A stretch of DNA of 64,000 nucleotides. Origin: Persicaria tinctoria. Its lineage: Eukaryota > Streptophyta > Magnoliopsida > Caryophyllales > Polygonaceae. The DNA is taken from the NCBI GenBank assembly GCA_037127255.1, contig JBANSL010000016.1:4218501-4282500 (forward strand), in the 5' to 3' direction. Numbering within the stretch: position 1 is the first letter of the stretch; each line of letters begins with the position of its first letter. The position numbers were made by a program, and so were the translations under genes. Under the pieces are notes generated by a model. The model worked only from the letters and a program-made list of their open reading frames with translations. It was not told where the DNA came from and did no database searches. Shown here one piece after another: positions 22,284 to 31,836 of this stretch.

Positions 22284-23012
22284 ATGCCAGATCTAGACTA
22301 TCTCGTTACTGTGTTACAGGAATTCAGTGAAGAGGAAGAAGAAAAAGCTCCGTCTCTATGTGACCTACCGTTGACAGTCGCCGGCGCCGTTGGGGAGGAG
22401 AGTAACGATTGTCGTATTTCGGTGTCTGAACCGGCGGAGTTTTTCGAATTCCTGAAGCCGAATCTCAGCTGCTCTTCTACTACATTCCCATGGAAAGACC
22501 TCGTTTGGCCGTCGTTCTCTTCTACCGCCGATGAAGATCTTAACATCTCCGGAAAACTCCGATCTCTCGCACCGCCGCTGCCGCCGCCGCCGCCTCCACT
22601 TTCCGTTTCTCGCAGCATCAAAACGGGGCGTTCCGAGTCATTCAACGAGTCGAGTATCGCTAATCGCTCCACTCCCGTCAGATCCCCCTGCATCCGCCCC
22701 AGCCAATCGCACCTCAACTTCCGCATCGGATCTCCGTCGGATCGAGCAATTAACAGTTGCAGCGGAGCGCAGCGGAGATCGCCGCCTTGGTGCTGGCCGG
22801 TTTTGGGGCCGTTGAGGCATCCGCCGGCGGCAGAGATTGAACCTCGGAGCGGTGTCAAGAACCGGCAGCCTCGTTCGCCGGCTACATTGTTCCCGGGCGC
22901 GGAGAAGGCTTCGGGTGACCGGAGAACATGGAGACTGATTAGCGTTCTCAGCTGCAAAAGCCATGGAAGCGTCGCTGTTACGACGCCGTTTCATCCGTAC
23001 TGCTCAACTTGA
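22284..23012 (+). CDS. Uncharacterised plant protein, 242 aa, Ser/Pro-rich
   Basis: A single uninterrupted frame with coding-like GC content much higher than its flanks, ending in TGA at 23010-23012. It opens MPDLDYLVTVLQEFSEEEEE, with an acidic run at residues 14-20, followed by a Phe/Trp-containing stretch (AEFFEFLKPNLS, FPWKDLVWPSF) and a GKLRSLAPPLPPPPPPLS proline tract at about residues 90-107. The second half is basic and Ser-rich with potential phosphorylation sites (RSIKTGRSESFNES). No signal peptide, transmembrane segment or catalytic motif is seen; it looks largely disordered. The order acidic, FFEF, ADEDLNISGKLRSL, basic Ser-rich is faintly like membrane-associated kinase regulator-type proteins, but I would not assign it. 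The start is supported by the TATA box and by lack of a good upstream ATG. Confidence 0.72.
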   Translation: MPDLDYLVTVLQEFSEEEEEKAPSLCDLPLTVAGAVGEESNDCRISVSEPAEFFEFLKPNLSCSSTTFPWKDLVWPSFSSTADEDLNISGKLRSLAPPLPPPPPPLSVSRSIKTGRSESFNESSIANRSTPVRSPCIRPSQSHLNFRIGSPSDRAINSCSGAQRRSPPWCWPVLGPLRHPPAAEIEPRSGVKNRQPRSPATLFPGAEKASGDRRTWRLISVLSCKSHGSVAVTTPFHPYCST

Positions 23013-23808
23013 CACGTACTCCGTATTAAATTTATCTCTCGTTCTATTTATTTACTCCGTATATTTTATACTGGAGTACTATTTAATATTTATAGTAACA
23101 TTAATGTGTGAATTTTTGTATTTTTAGAACAATCGTTACTTTAAGGTTGGGACAATAAATGTGAAAATGTTTGAGAGAGCCGATTTTTTATTTTTATTTT
23201 TGCATATTTGCAGTCTTGTTATGAAATAATGTACTTACTTTGCTTTCTATTTGAACTATAAATTCGTCTTAGATTGGCAAATTAGAGTCTATTTTGTGAA
23301 TCCAAAATTAAGGGGTTGACATTTTTAAGTCTAAGTTAGATGGCAAAGTGAAAAATTATGAATATGTGAAAATTGAATACGAATTTATTTTTTTAATAAA
23401 ATGTAATAATTTTACATTTTAATTAATTTAAAATTATAATTTAGTTAGAGAGTTTCGAAATAAGAAGTTACATTACTCAAATTTACAATTAGCTAATAAA
23501 ATATGCAAGTTTTTTTTAAAATCTTTTTTACATGCTAAAAACAACAACCTACATTTTTTTTTAAACAACAACCTACATATTAACTCTTTAAACAATGCCC
23601 TTTTAAATAAAAAAAAACGTCATTATTTACTATAATAACGTCATTTTGTTCATTTAAAGATAAAATATATACAACAAACTATGCCATTTTGAACTTAAAT
23701 GACATCATTTTAATCCATTAAAATAAGAAAAAAAATGCTAAATTATAATTGAACTGAAAACCACTTACATGTTTAGGCGAGTCTACGTGGTTTAGATGAC
23801 CATATAGG
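23013..23808. other. 3' flank and AT-rich spacer, no gene
   Basis: No open frame of note. Several runs of A/T are present, and the end abuts the target duplication of the hAT element. Confidence 0.5.
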
Positions 23809-24386
23809 CAGTAGCGGAGCTAGAAAATACATTTTTTTGGGGGGGGGGGGGGGGGCAAGTTAGGAGCCAACGTGAGAATAAACAAATTTGTCGGAGATAT
23901 TTTATAAGAAATAAAATAATTTATATAAATATTGAGAAAAAACTCTAAAATTGTGGCAATTTTAATTTCATTCACTACTTTGCCTAATTTTTCTATTCTA
24001 ATTGTAATCTAATGAAATTATAAAAAATAAAATGATATTTTATAAGAAATAAAATAATTTATATAAATATTGAGAAAAAAAAAACTCTTAAATTCGGGCA
24101 ATTTTAATTTCATTCACTACTTTGCCTAGTTTTTCTATTATAATTTTAATCTAATGAAGTTATAAAAAATAAAATATTAATTAAATACCCAACCGAATTT
24201 AAAAATATACTAAATTTGGACATGAAACAAAATATTAGATGTCAAAATGCGCTGAAGGGGAGTCAAACACGGGACCTCATGAGTTAATAAAACTCCCCTT
24301 CACCACTAGACCAACCTTAACACACATACTTATTCATTCTGTCAATATATACATGTATTTTTTTCCCACCCCTGTATTCGCCGCTG
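23809..24386. mobile_element. hAT-type MITE with poly-G tract
   Basis: 578 bp flanked by the 8-bp duplication CATATAGG (23801-23808 and 24387-24394). Termini are CAGTAGCGG and CCGCTG (imperfect inverted repeat). It contains a run of 17 G at 23839-23855 and an internal near-duplicate (ttttataagaaataaaataatttatataaatattgag, about 23901 and 24032). No transposase. It resembles the shorter element at 48901-49241 in terminus and G-tract position. Confidence 0.88.
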
Positions 24387-24693
24387 CATATAGGCAACGC
24401 CTAAACACTAAGTGGATGAGGGTTGTCTATAGTTTAGACAATGCCTAGAAGATGACTTAGACGATGCTGAATCGCGATTTTTAGAATACTGGTTAACCGC
24501 AACAGTTAAAATCAAAGACAAGAGAAGGGAAAGGGAAAGCCAAGTATTATTTCTTCTCATAGCTGAATTCAGTGCATGAAATCACATCTTCAGTTTATGT
24601 ACAAACCTTGTTATGATAACAAGGCAGGATTCTTACACAAAAGACTTGGAAACACAATGCATTCTTTACAAAGAAATACCTTCAAAAGCCGAA

Positions 24694-25917
24694 CTACGGC
24701 TGGCTAATTGGCGGCCAGACTGGCGGCATACCAATGCTACCGCCATTGTAACCACCAGCGTTGCCACCACCACTGCCGCAAGGATACTCGAGGCAATCGA
24801 CAGGGTGTTCGAACACTGCGTCGCAGACCTTCTTGCTCCTCTGCTGCGGCTTGTTAGGCAAACAGTTCCTGCGATCATCATACGCAACGCCTCTGGAGGT
24901 CAAGTTGCCGCAGATGCCCTCTTCTTCACAGAAGAAATTGTAAGAGAATGTGAAGTTTGTGAGGCTAGGCAGCACGCAGATTCCGAGCAGGACATCGCCA
25001 GTCATCATGTTATGAGCTAGATTGAGCTGCTCCAAGTGAGCCAATCCGGCTATGCTGTAAGGTATGGGACCGACAAGCTTGTTGAAGCTCACGTCGAGCA
25101 CCCTTAGCTTGTAGAGGAATCCGACTTCCTCAGGTAAGCAGCCAGATATATTGGTGTTTGTGAGCACAAGCTCCTCTAAGGCACTTGCGAATTTAGCTAT
25201 GGTTGGAGGCAAGCAGCCTCCGAAGTTGTTGTTAGCAAATACCACCGCAGATGCAGAGGAAGCTCCTATGTTGGATGGAATTACGTTGGTTAAACGATTG
25301 TTGTTGATGAAAATCGCATCAAAGCTCCTGTTGAAGAGCTCAGCAGGGAGCGATCCTTCAAACTCGTTGAAACGAAGATCAAGGTATTTCAAGGCCGGAA
25401 GAGAAAGGACAACGGATGGGAAGGGTCCTACGAAGCGGTTGTTGCTAAGATCAAGCTCATAGAGCAAAGTAAGGTTGGATAACGTTAGGGGGAGGATGCC
25501 ACAGAACCGGTTGCTATTGAGGTGGAGAAGTGCAAGATCAGTTAAGAGGCCGAGTTCATCAGGGAGGAACCCGGCTAGGTCTTGATGGTTAAGGTCAATC
25601 CCAGCTACAACTTGGCTATCCGGGTCATCAAGCGCTGCTGCACAGAACACACCTGTGTAGCTGCAAACAGACGGTCCAACCCAGTTGCTCGTGAAGTTGT
25701 TAGGGTCAGAGTAAATTACGCGCTTCCATGCTTGGAGCGCAATGTAAGCTTGGTGAAGTCTCGGGTTTAAGGCAGAGGAGTTGTGATCCTGGTGCTGGTG
25801 GTGCGGCGTAACATGGTGTCTCACCCTCGGAGAGCTGTGTTTGGCAGTGAGAGAATCAAGGAAGAAGAACAAGGAAAGAAGACAAGATAAAATGCAAGTT
25901 AAACTGAATGAACCCAT
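24694..25917 (-). CDS. LRX-like leucine-rich repeat protein without extensin domain
   Basis: 407 residues on one exon. The N-terminal 24 residues are hydrophobic and look like a signal peptide, so the product is probably secreted to the cell wall. Then comes the LRX N-terminal signature RLHQAYIALQAWKRVIYSDP and WVGPSVCSYTGVFC, followed by about nine or ten LRRs (residues about 105-330; for example LDLSNNRFVGPFP, LDLRFNEFEGSLP, LDVSFNKLVGPIP), and a Cys-rich cap (NFFCEEEGIC, RRNCLPNKPQQRSKKVC, CLEYPCGSG). In LRX proteins this N-terminal module binds RALF peptides and a Ser-Pro-rich extensin domain anchors it in the wall. Here the protein ends after a short Gly-rich tail (MPPVWPPISQP), so the anchor is missing. 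That form exists as a known LRR-only subgroup. No truncation is evident: the stop is clean and the 3' flank has no extensin repeats. Confidence 0.88.
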   Translation of the reverse strand: MGSFSLTCILSCLLSLFFFLDSLTAKHSSPRVRHHVTPHHQHQDHNSSALNPRLHQAYIALQAWKRVIYSDPNNFTSNWVGPSVCSYTGVFCAAALDDPDSQVVAGIDLNHQDLAGFLPDELGLLTDLALLHLNSNRFCGILPLTLSNLTLLYELDLSNNRFVGPFPSVVLSLPALKYLDLRFNEFEGSLPAELFNRSFDAIFINNNRLTNVIPSNIGASSASAVVFANNNFGGCLPPTIAKFASALEELVLTNTNISGCLPEEVGFLYKLRVLDVSFNKLVGPIPYSIAGLAHLEQLNLAHNMMTGDVLLGICVLPSLTNFTFSYNFFCEEEGICGNLTSRGVAYDDRRNCLPNKPQQRSKKVCDAVFEHPVDCLEYPCGSGGGNAGGYNGGSIGMPPVWPPISQP

Positions 25918-26753
25918 TTGGTTTCTTGTATGGTTTAGGTGGTGTTCTTGACCTTATTTATGAGGAGCCCTCCTAGTGTTTTGTACTGCTGATGTTTGTG
26001 TATTCTTTGACTAAATCATTGGAAGGACTTTTAGACCTAACCTGCCAAATTGACATTTAACCATAACAACCAGGCACTGCATCTAATCCAGAGAGATACT
26101 TCCATGACCATGACAGAACAACTTACCGAGCTCACAAATATCGGTGGTTGCTCCGAAGTGTTTTGGGGCGGTAGTTGGTAAATCATACATTTCGAACAGA
26201 TAAAATGCATAGCCGAAAATGCAACAACAAGGTGGAAAAAGGACTAAGAGCATGAAAGTGACATGTCTCCCACCAGATTTCGGTTGAGAGTGAGAGCAGC
26301 TACTAGCAGTTTCCTTTGAAACAAAGGGATATGACAATCACAAGTTGATTTGTTTTGCTTGAACGTACGTTTCATTCAGCGCACACCATAATTTGGTGCA
26401 CGCCATAGTTGCTAGTTGTATGGAATATCATGGCAAAAAATGAAAAAACATCCAGAACCCCACTAGAAAAATCTGAATCCACTCACAACCATCTTCAGCA
26501 TGAAACTACAGAAGATGCATAAAGTGATAAAGATAAACAAACCATAAACACAACAGATCTGCACAAAAGAAACCAAGCTATCTTGTACAACAGATCAATA
26601 ATTGCATCATCAAACAGAAAATTTTCACATAGGCATAGAACTTCCGAGCTGCAAAGCTCACATAAAAAGCAACTCAAGGAATGATTTTGTCCTTCTAAGA
26701 AACATGAATGTATGTATATGAATACAAAAGACAGGGAAGTGCGTGTACCTCAG
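25918..26753. other. Spacer between convergent-side ends of LRX-like and TML genes
   Basis: Contains the LRX-like promoter (a TATA-like CATAAATAAG on the minus strand at about 25953-25962) and the 3' flank of TML. No further gene is supportable; a minus-strand frame at 26083-26337 lacks family features. Confidence 0.5.
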
Positions 26754-28697
26754 TTAATTGCACATATACACCCCACTCTCAACTTTATGATCTACCACAT
26801 AGAAATTGGTTGTACCCTCGGCAGCAGGCCAAAGGGACACACCGGAAAGTGATTTTGGTCCCTGCATAGAGAATTTAACATGGCATACAACGTCGAGCTC
26901 TTCTTCAATGTCTTCCTCATTAACATCAACTGGCATTCTTACCCTCAGCTTCCCGGGCGTGCCCTTCAAAGGCATCTCGTTAACGTGCCATCTTAACTCC
27001 CTCTCAGGCCTGTTCAAAACGGCTTTTGGTGAAACCTGTAACAGGGTTGGATCGACGGGTAGTTTAAGGATAAAGGTTACATGAGTGAGAGGTTCCGGAA
27101 GTTCAGGGTTGGCAATATATTGTATCATCACTGAAAGCAAGGTCCCGCTATGACGCTTGACAAGACGAACCCTTAGAGGAATGGGAGTCAATCTCGGCTG
27201 GAGACTATACTTCAAAATCTGCAAGGGCTCTTCAGCAGCAGGTGTCCTAACATGGAACATGCCATTGCTAAGACTGCTGACACGCGAACTTTGCATAGCA
27301 ATCCTTTTGACAGAAGTAGTACCATCAATCCTGAAAGAAAATTCGGTTTCTTTATCCCCTGCAGTTTTTGGCGGTAGAGTTTTTAGATAAACCACACCCA
27401 TAAGTCCCACCCTAGCAAGCAAAGACTCCCGGAACTCTACACGGAACTCTTCCTTGATATACATTTCAGGACCTTTCATTTCTGTCTTCTGAACCAACAG
27501 ATTCTCGAGTGTTCCACCAGCACCAGGTGCCGCAGCTGCAGCAACTTGTGGTGCATCGGGTCCAGTCTGCAATAACTCAAGCCCACCAAGCCCTTCTTTC
27601 TTGACAACCTTCTTTGAACCAACAAATTCCGATGCATCCAATCCTCCACCAAAGGCATCATTCATCCCTTCAAAGGTTTCCCTCAAAGACGTTTCTTCGT
27701 TGCTGAACTCTATTCCACCATAGTCCCCTTCAAAACCTTCCACTGCAATACGAGTCGGCTGAGCAGCCTCTGCAGGAGGCAATGGGGTAACATCCAAACC
27801 AACCAATGCCTTTGTCAGATCAGAAGTCGCATCCTTATCCTTCTTAAAATCACCCACCAGCGCCTCCGGTTTGTTAATGGCCTCACTAGCCGCAAAAGGA
27901 TCTTTCGGTCCCTCAGACTCCTCCTCCGCCTTCTGCAATGCTCCATCCTGCTCCCCACCTCCCAGACTCTGCACCACCGAAGGGGCAATGCTGGCAGCCA
28001 CTTCATCACCTGCAGCCAGCGTTTCTGGTGGCAATTCGAATGCAGCATTCGAAAATGACTCCACCCCTGCCTCGTGTTCGACAGAATTCACCTCCTGATT
28101 GGCCCAGTTATCCGCCCCCCGGACCTTATTCTCACTCTCAATCGACGAATGCACCATCTTAGCAATGCTATCCCCGTGCAGAAACCCTAGCATTGAAGCC
28201 AATCTAATGCTACTCACACCCCTCAAAACAATATCAAGCGCCATGTAAACCTCGGCGTACTTCTTCCCAAGCTTCTCCGGGGTCACATCTACACCCCGGC
28301 AAGCGGTAACCACTACAGTAACCGCCTGATTTACAATACTAATACACTCAAACACGTTGTTATTGATGTTGTTCTCATCGTCGGCAGTGGTGACACCAAG
28401 AACGTAAATCGAATTAACAAGACGATAAACGACGCGGTAACGAGACTCCACTCCGACGATTACCTGGCCACTGGAGGCGGCGAGCGGATCGTCGCCGACT
28501 AGTGCGGGATCGCCGACGACTTCAGCGACTTCGGACGCGGATGGCTGGGGTTGTTTTCCACCGGAAGCATAGGCGAGGCGGGTGGTGCGGAAGGCGGAGA
28601 AAGCGGCTAGGGCTCTCGCCGGCGGGAACCACTCCCGCGTCTGGAGGAGGATGTCGGGGCCATTGGTTGGTTGCAGAGATAGAGCTAAGCAGGACAT
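26754..28697 (-). CDS. TML: TPLATE-complex muniscin-like subunit TML
   Basis: 647 residues in one open frame, near the length of Arabidopsis TML. The N-terminus MSCLALSLQPTNGPDILLQT then REWFPPARALAAFSAF is highly characteristic. The middle (about residues 210-400) is acidic and low in complexity, as expected of a linker. From about residue 410 a mu-homology domain follows (MYIKEEFRVEFRESLLARVG, FRIDGTTSVKRI, LRVRLVKRHSGTLLSVMIQY, GTTNFYVVDHKVESGVY). TML is one of eight subunits of the plant TPLATE endocytic adaptor at the plasma membrane and helps recruit cargo and clathrin machinery. The start at 28697 gives the conserved N-terminus. The gene is divergent from YIP4 with 380 bp between start codons, which suggests a shared promoter. 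No defect is seen. Confidence 0.93.
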   Translation of the reverse strand: MSCLALSLQPTNGPDILLQTREWFPPARALAAFSAFRTTRLAYASGGKQPQPSASEVAEVVGDPALVGDDPLAASSGQVIVGVESRYRVVYRLVNSIYVLGVTTADDENNINNNVFECISIVNQAVTVVVTACRGVDVTPEKLGKKYAEVYMALDIVLRGVSSIRLASMLGFLHGDSIAKMVHSSIESENKVRGADNWANQEVNSVEHEAGVESFSNAAFELPPETLAAGDEVAASIAPSVVQSLGGGEQDGALQKAEEESEGPKDPFAASEAINKPEALVGDFKKDKDATSDLTKALVGLDVTPLPPAEAAQPTRIAVEGFEGDYGGIEFSNEETSLRETFEGMNDAFGGGLDASEFVGSKKVVKKEGLGGLELLQTGPDAPQVAAAAAPGAGGTLENLLVQKTEMKGPEMYIKEEFRVEFRESLLARVGLMGVVYLKTLPPKTAGDKETEFSFRIDGTTSVKRIAMQSSRVSSLSNGMFHVRTPAAEEPLQILKYSLQPRLTPIPLRVRLVKRHSGTLLSVMIQYIANPELPEPLTHVTFILKLPVDPTLLQVSPKAVLNRPERELRWHVNEMPLKGTPGKLRVRMPVDVNEEDIEEELDVVCHVKFSMQGPKSLSGVSLWPAAEGTTNFYVVDHKVESGVYMCN

Positions 28698-29077
28698 CGG
28701 AGAAAGACGAATTTACCGGTGATTGACTGGTCGGATCTGGTGAAATTTGGAGATGGATCGATCGGATCTGATGGGAATTGGGGGATCTGGTGTTCGTCGA
28801 TGTGCCGGAGAGAAGATGGAAGTTGCAGAGCTGAAGCTTTACAGCGAAAATAATCAGTAGTCAAAGCAATGGTGTGGGCTGGGCCAGTAACTGATGGGCC
28901 GTATAATACGGCCCAGATCCTCCCGTTTTTATATTTTGACTGGTAAGAGAGATTCCGGTTAGTCCACGCTAGACGAACCACTGGTAAGAGAGATCCCGCG
29001 GTGGCGTATCCGCCATTGACGAGCTCCAAAGATCCACTCGCCTCTTCCAAAACCCTGATCTAGCGATATCGAAGAAC
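28698..29077. promoter_or_regulatory. Bidirectional TML/YIP4 promoter
   Basis: 380 bp between two divergent start codons. It contains TGGGCC at 28880-28885 and 28895-28900 and GGCCCA at 28910-28915 (site II-type elements bound by TCP factors). The last two form a perfect palindrome with 10-bp arms, TGGGCCGTAT and ATACGGCCCA, separated by one A (28895-28915). Site II motifs are typical of housekeeping and growth-linked plant genes. No strong TATA box serves either side, except that the palindrome centre contains TATAAT. Confidence 0.7.
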
Positions 29078-31836
29078 ATGTCGCACTCCCGCGCGGATTC
29101 TGAAAGCGATACGATCCCACTCCACCCTTCTTCGCAATTCGATATCGACGAGATCGAGAATCTCATCCATTCCTCCGCCACCGTGCCCTCCGCTCGTACT
29201 CCCAGCCCTCCTCAAAGCGTTTCCATTCCCATATCCTCCACGCCGTTCCTCCAATCCAACCTTCCACCTCCTCCGGCTACCGCTCAGAAGCCGCCGCTCC
29301 CTCCCTCCATCCCCGCACCCTCGCCGCCCCCTCCGCTGTCAGCGACGGGAGATTCGCGCCAAAATATTGCCGCCAGCGGGTTCGGATCGGCGCCGAACAC
29401 ACTTACGGAGCCTGTTTTGGATACGGTCAAGCGGGATCTGGCGAGGATTGTGAGCAATTTGAAGCTTGTGGTTTTCCCCAATCCCTACCGGGAGGATCCT
29501 GGGAAGGCTATGAGGGATTGGGATCTATGGGGTCCTTTCTTCTTCATCATCTTCCTCGGGCTTGTTTTGTCCTGGTCAGCTTCAGTCGAGAAGGTATTCG
29601 ATCTTGTTCTTCTTTGTTTTCCCTCTTTGGTTTAGTTGTGATTGAATTTAACTTCATTGCTAGTCGATTTGCTGATTTTTGTGGCAAACTGGTAATTTGA
29701 TTTTGAGCCAGTAGTGCTGTAGATGATCCCATTTTGATCCGATAGTGCAGACTCCAGCTTGAATTTGTTTGCATTCAATTGTTTAATTCACTGATAAGTT
29801 AATCTTAAAATGTTGGGGCGGTACTAAGCACTTTAGATGTATCAGCTGAGATCAACAATATAAGTTAGATGATTGTTGACTTGGTATAAGAACTGTGATT
29901 TATCTTATTAGAATGACAATTGCTAGCTCACTGCGAATCACCATCTAGTTCTAGTCAGTGCAAATACTACAAACTTGAGCTGTAATGGCATGTAGAAAAA
30001 TATTTGATGTATCTAAGCTGAGAATACTTTTGATTTATATTGAATTTGATCAGCTGTTAAAAGTTGGCTTGATTCGTCTTCTTAGTTCCATGCCTGTAAT
30101 CCTTTGTGATTGTGCAGATGCCGAACGATATGGTTACAATGTAGACGGTAGAGTAATAGGTGATGCATATGGTGATATGGGAAGAATCGTCAAATCTAGC
30201 ACTCCAATATTTCACTCTTTGTTCCTTTCTCTTATTTACATGGGTAGAAAATTCTAGAAGTACCAAGGACAAACTGGAATGGTTTATATTAAGTCGGTTT
30301 AGGGATGTGAGGCCTGTGAAGGAATAGGTGTCCTACAGCTTGCTCAACGAGAGTGATACTTCTGTGTATACGAGGGGATTGGCCTATTAGGCTATTACTT
30401 ACTGTCCTTGCTCATCCGAGAGCCCCGGTTTGTGGCTACCCGGGAGTTTCCTTCTCTCTCGTGTGTCTAGTACAGTAGTTTGGCAGAGATTCAGAGAATC
30501 CATCTGAATTCTAGTCAGTTTCCCAAAGCTTGTGGGTGTTTGGAAGATTTTGTCTGAATTCATCTGAAATCACCTTTGCTCTTATCTCTCTTTGATTCTT
30601 TTCCTGCTAAACAAAAAAAAAAAAAGAAAAAGACTATGTCCAGTTTAATTTGATTCCTAAAGTTTGTGACACATATGATAAATGAAGGAAAGGATAGATC
30701 CTTACGTAATAGTAGCAGAAGCTAGCAGCTGGCCTTCAAACCTTCTAGTTGGAAGCAAAAGAAAAAACTAGTTTTTTTCAGAAGTGAAATACACCTTGTT
30801 TGATGGGTGGGGTATTTGATAGTTTTCGTATAGAGAGGGATGTTGGTATTCAGATTCTCTCTTCTTTTACAATGCACTCGAAATATGGTCTTCGTCTTTT
30901 GTAACTCACTTGGTAGTACTATATTTACCGCTTCAAAGAAAAAACACCTTGTTCGTTAATGAAGAATTTAATAGGTTCTATGCCACAAGGTTGTGAATTG
31001 CTGAAATGGCTATGTTGAACCTCTTATCATTTCCTTTCGTTGTCAGAATTTAATTGAATGCCTTTCAGCATTTACTTGTATGGCACTTTGGCAATAAATT
31101 AAATTATGGTCTTTTTTGCAATGGAAGAAATCAAGAAAGTAGTTAAGCAGTTAGATAAAGTTGTCCAGTTCTTTTTATGTCATTTTTGTTCTCGTTTCAC
31201 CCATCAAACATTGCTGGTAGTTTACAGTGTGAAAGGATATCTAGTACTTTGTTTGAGATTCAATGAAAAAAAATCTGGAACTTTGTATTTGATCAGTAAA
31301 ATGGGAGGCTCATGTTGCAGACCTTTATTTGAAACTGCTACTTTGGTATCTTCCTCTTTTTTTTTGGAGTTAAAGTTGATGCTTCTGCTAAGTTTCTTTT
31401 TCGTTCATGCAGTCTGATGTGTTTGCTGTAGCATTTGCTGTTCTTGCAGCCGGTGCTGTGATCTTGACATTGAACGTATTGCTACTGGTAAGAATCTATT
31501 CCCCTTCAAAGCAAGCCATTTCATAATTAAAAGGCCAAAATAATTAACTTCTTGCGTCCCGGAATTTCTGTTCAGGGTGGTCACATAATTTTCTTCCAAA
31601 GCCTGAGCCTTCTAGGTTACTGCCTTTTCCCTTTGGATGTCGGAGCACTGATCTGCATGATGATGAACAATCCCATTGCGAAGCTAATCATCGTATCCAT
31701 ATCCCTGTCTTGGAGCTCATGGGCTGCATATCCTTTCATGAGCACAGCCGTCAACCCAAGGAGAAAAGCCCTCGCCCTCTACCCCGTCTTCCTCATGTAT
31801 GTATCAGTCGGATTTCTCATCATTGCCATTGATTAG
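29078..31836 (+). CDS. YIP4-type Yip1-domain membrane protein (YIPF6-like)
   Basis: Three exons: 29078-29593, 31413-31487 and 31576-31836, all joined in phase 0, for 283 residues, matching the usual YIP4 length. The N-terminal half is cytosolic, Pro/Ser-rich and disordered ([20 protein letters not shown]). The Yip1 domain starts near residue 125 with [40 protein letters not shown], then [20 protein letters not shown] from exon 2, and [53 protein letters not shown] from exon 3. That gives five predicted membrane segments. YIP4 proteins act with ECHIDNA at the trans-Golgi network in secretion and cell elongation. Intron 1 is 1.8 kb and contains no recognisable insertion. An unrelated frame that continues past the first donor is intron read-through. 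Confidence 0.92.
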
